Source: JACCVL01 sp963704295
GTDB lineage: Bacteria > Actinomycetota > Actinomycetes > Propionibacteriales > Nocardioidaceae
DNA: 64,000 nucleotides
NCBI GenBank assembly: GCA_963704295.1
Contig: OY969884.1
Location: 1,302,001-1,366,000 of the forward strand
Direction of reading: 5' to 3'
The notes beneath the pieces were generated by a model, which saw nothing but the letters and a program-made list of their open reading frames with translations, searched no databases and was not told the DNA's origin. Made by a program: the position numbers and the translations under genes. Below, piece after piece: positions 44,907-51,865 of the stretch. Numbering within the stretch: the first letter of the stretch is position 1; each line of letters begins with the position of its first letter.

Positions 44907-45752
44907 ATGACGACGTCGCGCTCGGGGACACGGATTCTGACCATCTGGTTGAGCGCAGCGGTGGCCGCCGTTCTCGCGATCACGCTCGCGCCGTCCGGCG
45001 TCGCAGCGTCCGGGACGGGAGCAGAAGACCGCGGGTCCGGCGGATGCTCGGTGTACCCGATCGTGCACCGCGGCGAGCATCGAAGGCACGACGAGAACAC
45101 GATCGGTGCGATCACCGCCGTGCGGCGGGCGGAGGTCGACCTGCGGCTGACCCGCGACCACCGGTTCATCCTCATGCACGACGCCAAGCTGAACCGCACC
45201 ACCAACGGCACGGGATACGTTCACCGGCGGTCGTGGCGCTACATCTCGTCGCTGCGCACCGAGCCGCACGGCGACCGGGTGCCGACCTGGGCGCAGGTGG
45301 TCTCGGCAGCGGCTGCGTCCGGCACCCGGCTGGTCGTCGAGATCAAGCAGTACAACGCCTATTGGTCGCCGCGCCGGCTGCGTCAGGTCGCGCGTCAGGT
45401 GCGCAGCGAGCAGATGGTCGGGCGGGTGCATTTCGGCGGTTACGGCGTGGTGGGGGCGATGGCGGACGCGGCCCCGCGGATGCGGACGTACTGGCGTCCC
45501 GACCGGAACGACGACGTGACCGCCGAGGAGGTGCAGCACCGGTCGGCCGACGCCGCGCTCGTGCTGCCGGACCGGTTGTCCCGCGCCATCGTGCGTCGGG
45601 TCAACGAAGGCGGCTTCCCGGTCTGGGCGCGCCGAGGCAAGCGGCCGGCGGGCCTGACCCAGGAGGAGTACTGGACCCGGATCGCGCGCACCGGCGTGCA
45701 GGGCCTGTACACCGACCGGCCGCAAGCGTTCCGAGCGTGGTGCAGGGGCTGA
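44907..45752 (+). CDS. secreted glycerophosphodiester phosphodiesterase-like protein
   Basis: This 281-residue protein has a signal peptide (LTIWLSAAVAAVLAITLAPS). The GDPD barrel shows IVHRGEHRRHDENTIGAI, EVDLRLTRDHRFILMHD and LNRTTNGTG, and VVEIK follows. These match the catalytic His and metal ligands of GDPD enzymes. The substrate is probably a glycerophosphodiester or teichoic-acid-like polymer at the surface. The 235-bp gap to divergent topA shows no other gene. Confidence 0.82.
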   Translation: MTTSRSGTRILTIWLSAAVAAVLAITLAPSGVAASGTGAEDRGSGGCSVYPIVHRGEHRRHDENTIGAITAVRRAEVDLRLTRDHRFILMHDAKLNRTTNGTGYVHRRSWRYISSLRTEPHGDRVPTWAQVVSAAAASGTRLVVEIKQYNAYWSPRRLRQVARQVRSEQMVGRVHFGGYGVVGAMADAAPRMRTYWRPDRNDDVTAEEVQHRSADAALVLPDRLSRAIVRRVNEGGFPVWARRGKRPAGLTQEEYWTRIARTGVQGLYTDRPQAFRAWCRG

Positions 45753-45842
45753 CTCGGACCAGGCTGTACCGCCGCGTGCCGGCCTGAGCCGAGGCGCTGC
45801 TCCGATACGCTCCCGACGCCGCATCCCGTCCGGAGGAGCCTG

Positions 45843-46961
45843 TTGACCGAGCGCGTCTACCTGCACATCGGGGCTCCGAAGACCGGCACCACCTACCTGC
45901 AGGCCGTGCTGTTCCAGAATCGCGCCCGACTGCGGGCGGCCGGCGTGCTCTACCCCGGGGACACCGCGGACGCGCACTTTCGCGCCACGCTCGATCTGCG
46001 CGGGCTGACGTTCGGCGGCTACGACGACCCCGCTGTGCGCGGGGCCTGGCAGCACCTGCGGCGCCGGATCCGGGACTGGGACGGCCCGGTCGCCGTCGTG
46101 TCGCACGAGCTGCTCGCCGGATCCCGGCCCGAGACGATCGACGAGCTGCTCGCGGACCTGGGGCCGGCCGAGGTACACGTGCTGCTCACCGCACGCGACC
46201 TGGGCCGGCAGGTCCCGGCGGTCTGGCAGGAGATGGTCAAGAACAGCCAGACGCTGCCATACGCCAGGTATCTGGCCCAGGTGACCGGCGCCCGGCAGGG
46301 GCGCGGGGCGAACGTGTTCTGGCGCCAGCAGGACACGGTCGCGGTGCTGGCCCGCTGGGGAGAGCGGCTGCCGGCCGAGAGGCTGCACCTGGTCACGGTG
46401 CCGCCCACCGGGGCCCGGTCGTCACTGCTGTGGGAGCGGTTCTGCTCGGTGCTTGGCGTCGACCCCGCGGCGTACGACGCGCAGGTGCGGCGCAGCAACG
46501 TGTCACTCGGCCTCGCCGAGGCGGAGGTGGTCCGGCTGGTCAACGGCGCCTTGGACGACCGGCTCGAGTGGCCAGACTTCGCCGCCCTCGTGAAGGGTGG
46601 GCTCGCGGAGCGGCTGGCCGCTCGGCCCGGAAGCGGCCGGGCCAGGGTGCCCGACGAGCTGCGCGACTGGTTCGATGACGCCGCAGAACGGATGATCGAC
46701 GACCTGCGACGGGGCGGCTACGACGTCGTCGGCGACCTGTCCGAGCTGCGCCCGGAGTACGGCGAGCCTGGGGCCGTGGCGGTGCCGGCGCCCGAGGCGG
46801 TCGGCGACGCGGCCGCGTGGGCGCTGGCCGAACTGCTGGTCGACCAGGCGGCCCGCCGCCGACGCGGGGGGCGGCTGGCGGCGTCCGCGTCGTCGCGACT
46901 CACCGGGGGGTGGCGGCGCGCCGTACGCCGGCTGCTCCCTCGCCGCCCCCCCGCGGCCTAA
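45843..46961 (+). CDS. sulfotransferase family protein
   Basis: This 372-residue protein begins VYLHIGAPKTGTTYLQAVLF, the 5'-phosphosulfate loop of PAPS-dependent sulfotransferases. HVLLTARDLGRQVPAVW supplies the 3'-phosphate contacts. Much of the rest is diverged, and the C-terminal 60 residues are basic and low-complexity. The start is TTG 45843, with GGAGGAG 4 nt upstream. It probably sulfates a surface glycan, in line with the polysaccharide locus in this window, but the acceptor is unknown. Confidence 0.8.
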   Translation: MTERVYLHIGAPKTGTTYLQAVLFQNRARLRAAGVLYPGDTADAHFRATLDLRGLTFGGYDDPAVRGAWQHLRRRIRDWDGPVAVVSHELLAGSRPETIDELLADLGPAEVHVLLTARDLGRQVPAVWQEMVKNSQTLPYARYLAQVTGARQGRGANVFWRQQDTVAVLARWGERLPAERLHLVTVPPTGARSSLLWERFCSVLGVDPAAYDAQVRRSNVSLGLAEAEVVRLVNGALDDRLEWPDFAALVKGGLAERLAARPGSGRARVPDELRDWFDDAAERMIDDLRRGGYDVVGDLSELRPEYGEPGAVAVPAPEAVGDAAAWALAELLVDQAARRRRGGRLAASASSRLTGGWRRAVRRLLPRRPPAA

Positions 46962-46972
46962 ACCACCCCCGC

Positions 46973-47172
46973 GATCCGTCACTTCCACCCCGACGATCCG
47001 TCAGTTCCACCCCGACGATCCGTCAGTTGCGCCCCCGCGATCCGTCAGTTTGCGCCGTCACCTCCTGGTCGGAACCGGCGCATCACACGTTCACGAGTGA
47101 CGGACGGTCCGGCCGAGACTGACGGATGGGTACACCGAAACTGACGGATGGGGAGGTCGAAACTGACGGATC
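46973..47172. repeat. four plus four inverted copies of GATCCGTCAGTT at 22-bp period
   Basis: Forward copies of GATCCGTCAGTT (or GATCCGTCACTT) start at 46973, 46995, 47017 and 47039. Inverted copies (TGACGG part) start at 47098, 47120, 47142 and 47164. Each set has exact 22-bp spacing, two DNA turns. The two sets face each other across a 45-bp centre and could pair into one long stem. The element fills the space between two convergent genes. No open frame or promoter is apparent. It may be a bidirectional terminator, a protein-binding array or a mobile-repeat remnant. Confidence 0.85.
47051..47082. terminator. central hairpin of the repeat element
   Basis: TGCGCCG (47051-47057) pairs with CGGCGCA (47076-47082) at the centre of the inverted 22-bp arrays. 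It could nucleate folding of the whole element in RNA or DNA. Confidence 0.45.
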
Positions 47173-47195
47173 GCGGGTTTGGGGGGTTGCTGCGG

Positions 47196-49502
47196 TCAGG
47201 CGGTGGTGCTCACCGAGGCACTGTCGCCGCTCGCGGTCTCCTCGAACGCGACCGGGCGCCGCTTGGTGACCCACAGCGCGCCGGCGATGATGCCGGCTGC
47301 CACCAGGGCGATGCTGATGCGCAACACATCGCTGGCGTCCTCCCCGATCGACAGCTGGACGATCGCAGGGGCGATCAGCAGCGACACCAGGTTCATCACC
47401 TTGAGCAGCGGGTTGATCGCCGGACCGGCGGTGTCCTTGAACGGGTCGCCGACGGTGTCGCCGATGATCGTCGCCTCGTGCGCCGGCGACCCCTTGCCGC
47501 CGTGGACGCCGTCCTCGACCAGCTTCTTGGAGTTGTCCCACGCGCCACCGGAGTTGGCGAGGAACACCGCCATCAGGGTCCCGGTACCGATCGCGCCGGC
47601 CAGATAGCCGGCCAGCGGGCCGACCCCCAGACCGAACCCGACCGCGACCGGCGCCAGGATGGCGAGCAGGCCCGGGGTCGCCAGCTCGCGCAGCGAGTCC
47701 CGGGTGCAGATGTCGACCACGCGCCCGTACTCGGGGCGCCCGGTGCCCTCCATGATGCCGGGGATCTCGCGGAACTGTCGGCGCACCTCGAACACCACGG
47801 CCCCGGCCGCCCGCGACACGGCGTTGATCGCCAGCCCGGAGAACAAGAACACGACCGCGGCGCCAATGAGCAGGCCGACCAGAACGTTCGGGCTGAACAC
47901 CTGGGTGGCGAAGGCGTTCACGCCGCTTGTGTCGGCGCCGGACTCGAGCACGGCGATCGCGATCGCGTCCGTGTACGAGCCGAACAGCGCCGTGGCGGCG
48001 AGCACCGCGGTGGCGATCGCAATCCCCTTGGTGACCGCCTTGGTGGTGTTGCCGACGGCGTCCAGCTCGGTGAGGATCTGGGCGCCGTTGCCGTCCACGT
48101 CGCCGGACATCTCCGCGATGCCCTGCGCGTTGTCGCTGACCGGGCCGAAGGTGTCCATCGCGACGATGACGCCGACCGTGGTCAGCAGGCCGGTGCCGGC
48201 GAGCGCGACCGCAAACAGCGACACCGTCACGGAGGCGCCGCCGAGCAGGAACGCGCCGAAGACCGCGGCGCCGATGACCAGAGCGGTGTAGACGGCGGAC
48301 TCGAAGCCGACCGCGAGGCCGGACAGGATCACTGTGGCCGGCCCGGTCAGTGCGGTCTTGCCCACGTCCTTGACCGGGCGGTGCTCGGTGCCGGTGTAGT
48401 AACCCGTGAGGGACAAGATGATCGCCGCGAGCACGATGCCGAGCAGCACGGCGATGACGGCGATCACAGCCGGGCTGCCCTCACCGTCGAGGCCGCCGTC
48501 GAGGTCGGCGAACGAGGTGGGCAGGTAGACGAACGCGGCGATCGTGCACAGCACCGCAGACACGGCCGCCGAGATGTAGAAGGCGCGGTTGATGGTGGTC
48601 AGCCCGCCCTCGCCGGCGCGCGGCTTGGTGATGTACACGCCGAGGATCGCGGTGAGCGCACCGATGGCCGGCACGATCAGCGGGTAGACCAGGCCAGACG
48701 AGCCGAACGCCGCCGAGCCGAGGATCAGGGCGGCCACCAGCGTCACCGCGTACGACTCGAACAGGTCGGCCGCCATGCCCGCGCAGTCGCCGACGTTGTC
48801 GCCGACGTTGTCGGCGATCGTGGCGGCGTTGCGCGGGTCGTCCTCGGGGATGTTCTGCTCCACCTTGCCGACCAGGTCGGCGCCGACGTCGGCCGCCTTG
48901 GTGAAGATGCCACCGCCGACTCGCATGAACATCGCGAGCAGCGCGGCGCCGAAGCCGAAGCCCTCGAGCACGCTGGGGGCGTCGCCGCCGTAGAGCAGCA
49001 CGACGACGGCCGCGCCGAGCAGACCGAGACCGACCGTCGCCATGCCGACGACGCCACCGGTGCGGAAGGCGATGCGCATCGCGGCGTCGCGGTCATCGCC
49101 ACGCGCCGCCGCTGCCACCCGCACGTTGGCCCGGACCGCGAGCCACATGCCGAGGTAGCCGATCGCCGCGGAGAAGCCCGCACCGATCAGGAAGAACAGC
49201 GAGCGACCGATCCGGATCTCGAGGTCACCTGGCAGCGCGAACAGCGCCACGAACGCCACCACGGCGAACACGGCCAGAGTGCGGAACTGGCGGGTGAGGT
49301 ACGCCGACGCCCCCTCCTGCACTGCCAGCGCGATGGTCTTCATGCTCTCGGTGCCCTCGTCGGCGGCCAAGACCTGCCGCCGGAACACCGAGGCCATGAC
49401 CAGCGCGATGAGCGCGATCACGGCGACGACGATCACGACGGAGGTGTTGCCGCCATCGAGGGTGACGTCCACGCCGGAAGCGGCGAGGGGTACCCGCGAC
49501 AT
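47196..49502 (-). CDS. hppA: membrane proton-translocating pyrophosphatase
   Basis: This 768-residue protein has about 16 hydrophobic helices and the signature DNVGDNVGDCAGMAADLFES. The motif GNTTKAVTKG has Lys and Thr at the positions that mark potassium-independent proton pumps. The enzyme hydrolyses pyrophosphate and pumps protons across the membrane. The ATG at 49502 has GGAGGAG upstream. In Streptomyces hppA also lies next to the bldG partner gene, as here. Confidence 0.95.
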   Translation of the reverse strand: MSRVPLAASGVDVTLDGGNTSVVIVVAVIALIALVMASVFRRQVLAADEGTESMKTIALAVQEGASAYLTRQFRTLAVFAVVAFVALFALPGDLEIRIGRSLFFLIGAGFSAAIGYLGMWLAVRANVRVAAAARGDDRDAAMRIAFRTGGVVGMATVGLGLLGAAVVVLLYGGDAPSVLEGFGFGAALLAMFMRVGGGIFTKAADVGADLVGKVEQNIPEDDPRNAATIADNVGDNVGDCAGMAADLFESYAVTLVAALILGSAAFGSSGLVYPLIVPAIGALTAILGVYITKPRAGEGGLTTINRAFYISAAVSAVLCTIAAFVYLPTSFADLDGGLDGEGSPAVIAVIAVLLGIVLAAIILSLTGYYTGTEHRPVKDVGKTALTGPATVILSGLAVGFESAVYTALVIGAAVFGAFLLGGASVTVSLFAVALAGTGLLTTVGVIVAMDTFGPVSDNAQGIAEMSGDVDGNGAQILTELDAVGNTTKAVTKGIAIATAVLAATALFGSYTDAIAIAVLESGADTSGVNAFATQVFSPNVLVGLLIGAAVVFLFSGLAINAVSRAAGAVVFEVRRQFREIPGIMEGTGRPEYGRVVDICTRDSLRELATPGLLAILAPVAVGFGLGVGPLAGYLAGAIGTGTLMAVFLANSGGAWDNSKKLVEDGVHGGKGSPAHEATIIGDTVGDPFKDTAGPAINPLLKVMNLVSLLIAPAIVQLSIGEDASDVLRISIALVAAGIIAGALWVTKRRPVAFEETASGDSASVSTTA

Positions 49503-49575
49503 TGCGTACTCCTCCAGCAGATGTTGTGTCCCACGCCGACGCGTGGGTGGACGCACCGTACCGGGGCGCGGCGGG

Positions 49576-50010
49576 TCAGTTCTCGGTGCCCCAGCCGAGC
49601 TCGATGCGCGTCCCGTGCTGGCCGGTGCGCACCGACACTCGCTCCGCGAGTCCTTCCAGCAGAGCCATCACGGCCGGTGCCGCGTCGATGTCGGACTCCG
49701 GCGACTGGCCGTCCGGGCCGGCGAGCAGCAGCCGTACTGCGTCGTCACCGCTCGCTTCCGGCAGCGCAACCGCGTCGACGACCGTGACCCACAACCCGGG
49801 CCCGCCGTCGAAGCCGAGCTGGACCGGCTCCTCCAGACCGTGTCGCCGGTGCGCGGCCACGGCCCGGCCGCACGCCTCACCGACAGCGAGGCGCACGTCC
49901 TCCACCACGTCCTCGTTCACACCGTTCAGCCGGGCCAGCGAGACCGCGACGAGGCGTACGACACGCACATGTGCGGCATCCGGCACCACCTCGATGCGGA
50001 CCTGCGGCAT
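49576..50010 (-). CDS. HATPase/RsbW-like protein, partner of the BldG-like antagonist
   Basis: This 144-residue protein of the GHKL ATPase type has VRLAVGEACGRAVAAHRR where the N-box should stand. The usual EAC-x-N has Arg in place of Asn, so Mg-ATP binding may be altered. The C-terminal G-box region is weak (LGWGTEN end). It begins 9 nt after the BldG-like gene. In Streptomyces the equivalent gene encodes the anti-sigma factor that BldG binds. Confidence 0.7.
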   Translation of the reverse strand: MPQVRIEVVPDAAHVRVVRLVAVSLARLNGVNEDVVEDVRLAVGEACGRAVAAHRRHGLEEPVQLGFDGGPGLWVTVVDAVALPEASGDDAVRLLLAGPDGQSPESDIDAAPAVMALLEGLAERVSVRTGQHGTRIELGWGTEN

Positions 50011-50019
50011 GGGAGCCGG

Positions 50020-50355
50020 TCAGGCGTCCGTCGCCGCGGCGACGGAGTCGTGGATCGCGAACACCTTGGTGAGCCCGGTGATGCGGAAGATCTTGAGCAA
50101 TCGTTCCTGCGTGCAGACCACACGCAGGTTGCCGTCGTTGGCGCGGACCCGCTTCAGCCCGCCGACCAGCACGCCCAGCCCGGTCGAGTCCAGGAAGTCG
50201 ACCGCCTCGACGTCGACCACGATGTGGTAGCGCCCGGCGTTCACCAGATCCACCAGTGCTTCACGCAGCTTGGGCGCCGTGTAGACGTCGATCTCGCCCC
50301 GGACGGCGATGACCGTCCACTCCCCCTCGTTGCGCGTGTCCAGCGACAGGTCCAC
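50020..50355 (-). CDS. anti-anti-sigma factor, BldG-like STAS protein
   Basis: This 111-residue STAS-domain protein has the phosphorylatable serine in DFLDSTGLGVLVGG at about residue 57. The length, the serine position and the partner gene match Streptomyces BldG. It probably binds the RsbW-like partner when unphosphorylated and so frees a sigma factor. The GTG start at 50355 has GAGGAGA upstream. Upstream lies a copy of the 38-bp direct repeat. Confidence 0.88.
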   Translation of the reverse strand: MDLSLDTRNEGEWTVIAVRGEIDVYTAPKLREALVDLVNAGRYHIVVDVEAVDFLDSTGLGVLVGGLKRVRANDGNLRVVCTQERLLKIFRITGLTKVFAIHDSVAAATDA

Positions 50356-50452
50356 AACGTCTCCTCGTCGTCCCGGGCGACGACCGTCTCGACCCCCGGC
50401 CGATCCGGACGCCTCCGTCCGCTCCGCAGTAAACCACGACCCCATGCCGGCA

Positions 50453-50490
50453 GGGCAGAAGTCGTCCAGCCGCGTGCCAGCCTCGCAGCA
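50453..50490 (+). repeat. 38-bp direct repeat, left copy
   Basis: This copy matches 34 of 38 bases of the copy at 51826-51863 in the same orientation; the shared core is CCAGCCGCGTGCCAG. Flanking bases also match (CCGCT-x-CGC-xx-TAAA). The two copies bracket the dienelactone hydrolase/ArsR pair. Confidence 0.7.
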
Positions 50491-50529
50491 GCACAGCCGA
50501 CCGTCGTCAGGCCGGGTCACCCGCGCGAG

Positions 50530-51120
50530 TCAGCCCAGCCGGTCGAGGAACTCTCGTGACCGCTGCCGCACCTGGGCCGTGGCGTCCGCGTCGTACGACG
50601 GCAGTGAGATGTCTGTGAACAGGTGCCGGTCGCCGGGGTAGACGAACAGCTCGGCGCGCCCGGAGCCGACCGACTCGACCAGCTCACGGGCGGCGTCGAT
50701 GTCGCCCTCAAGCCCGAAGAACGGGTCCCGGTCCATGCCGTGGATCTGCACCGACACCCCGTCGGGCCAGGGCCCGAAGGCCCAGTCACCGGTGATCGGG
50801 ATGCAGGCCTCGTAGAGCAGCGCCCCGCGGGCGCCGGGCCGGGTCTGGGCGAACTGCTGTGCCGTGCCGGCACCCCAGGAGAAGCCGGCGTACACCAGTT
50901 CGGCGGGCAGGTCGGCCAGGCTCTGGACGGCGCGCTCGCTGAGCACCTCGTCGCCGATGCTGCGCAGGTGCGCCACACCGTCCTCGACGGTGCGCGGTCG
51001 TTCGCCGTCGAACAGGTCCGGCGTGTGCACGATGTGCCCGCCGACGCGCAGCTCCTCGGCGAACGCACGCACCCCGTCGGTCAGTCCCTGCACGTGATGG
51101 AACAGCACAACCTCGGCCAT
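50530..51120 (-). CDS. dienelactone hydrolase family protein (copy 2)
   Basis: This 196-residue protein is a close paralogue of the one at 25043-25633, with the same length and start MAEVVLFHHVQGLTDGV. The shared nucleophile motif is YAGFSWGAGTAQQF and the acid/base end is FVYPGDRHLFTD. It is divergent from an ArsR-type regulator that begins 62 bp away, and a tandem operator lies in between, so it is likely its target. It interrupts an otherwise conserved bldG-helicase neighbourhood. Confidence 0.85.
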   Translation of the reverse strand: MAEVVLFHHVQGLTDGVRAFAEELRVGGHIVHTPDLFDGERPRTVEDGVAHLRSIGDEVLSERAVQSLADLPAELVYAGFSWGAGTAQQFAQTRPGARGALLYEACIPITGDWAFGPWPDGVSVQIHGMDRDPFFGLEGDIDAARELVESVGSGRAELFVYPGDRHLFTDISLPSYDADATAQVRQRSREFLDRLG

Positions 51121-51149
51121 CTCTACACTCCTTCATTGGACGACGATGG

Positions 51150-51181
51150 TAGAACGATCCAGAATACTAGAATGGTCCAGA
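51150..51181. promoter_or_regulatory. tandem 14-bp operator and -10 box of the ArsR gene
   Basis: TAGAACGATCCAGA (51150) and TAGAATGGTCCAGA (51168) are direct repeats 18 bp apart. The second contains TAGAAT, a good -10 box 9 nt before the regulator start at 51183. A repressor bound here would control its own gene and could reach the divergent hydrolase promoter. Confidence 0.6.
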
Positions 51182-51182
51182 G

Positions 51183-51767
51183 ATGCCGGTCAATGAGAGG
51201 ATCCCCGACTACGACCTCGACGAGATGGTCGTGGTCACGGCACCCGAGCAGCTGCGCGCACTGGCCGATCCGCTCCGCGCCGCCGTGCTGGAGCTCCTGC
51301 TCGAGCGGGCCGCCACGGTCAGTGAGTTGGCGCACGCGGTGGACCGCCCCAAGAGCACGGTCGCCTATCACGTCAACCTTCTCGTCGAGGTCGGCCTGCT
51401 GCGCGTGGTCCGTACCCGGCGGGTACGTGCGATCGAGGAGCGGTACTACGGCCGGGTTGCCCGCACGATCTACATCGGCGCGCTGAACCGCCCGGAGGAC
51501 AAGCAGATCGCCGCCGCCATCAACGGGCTCGCGGAGGCGGCCGCGGAATCGGCTGCGGCCCACGCGGCCGACGAGCTGCGGTGCCTGCTCGTGCATGCCC
51601 GCGTGCCGATCGAGGAGGTGCGGAACTTCTGGGCGGAGGTCCAGGAGGTTGCCCGCCGGTTCGCCCAGATCCCCCGGTCCGGCGACCAGGCGTACGGGTT
51701 CGTGGCCGGCCTCTATCCCACGGACGCTCCCACCCTCCCTGACGCGAAACGCAGACCGGTCGAGTGA
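51183..51767 (+). CDS. ArsR-family winged-helix regulator
   Basis: This 194-residue protein has a winged-helix DNA-binding domain. EQLRALADPLRAAVLELLLE, TVSELAHAVDRPKSTVAYHV and LGLLRVV-type wing sequences lie in the first 80 residues. The C-terminal 110 residues are helical, with no metal-binding CxC motif seen, so it is not a classic arsenic sensor. No ribosome binding site precedes the ATG, so it may be leaderless. It probably controls the divergent hydrolase. Confidence 0.85.
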   Translation: MPVNERIPDYDLDEMVVVTAPEQLRALADPLRAAVLELLLERAATVSELAHAVDRPKSTVAYHVNLLVEVGLLRVVRTRRVRAIEERYYGRVARTIYIGALNRPEDKQIAAAINGLAEAAAESAAAHAADELRCLLVHARVPIEEVRNFWAEVQEVARRFAQIPRSGDQAYGFVAGLYPTDAPTLPDAKRRPVE

Positions 51768-51825
51768 CGCTGCCGTGCTCCGGGTGGGCTTGTCCGGCCC
51801 CAGTCCGCTGCGCGCTAAAACGGCC

Positions 51826-51863
51826 GGGCAGCAGTCGGCCAGCCGCGTGCCAGACTCACAGCA
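51826..51863 (+). repeat. 38-bp direct repeat, right copy
   Basis: This copy ends 2 nt before the start codon of the helicase gene and so includes its upstream region. The left copy at 50453-50490 has a decayed version of this region. Such a layout suggests the bldG-helicase intergenic region was duplicated when the hydrolase/ArsR pair entered. Confidence 0.7.
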
Positions 51864-51865
51864 TC

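Noticed and set aside
46973..47172. CRISPR array
   Set aside because: Units are 22 bp without variable spacers, half are inverted, and no cas genes are present.
47148..49787. Very long plus-strand open frame opposite hppA
   Set aside because: It has no domain and no start signal and exists only because high third-position GC removes stops. hppA on the other strand is unmistakable.
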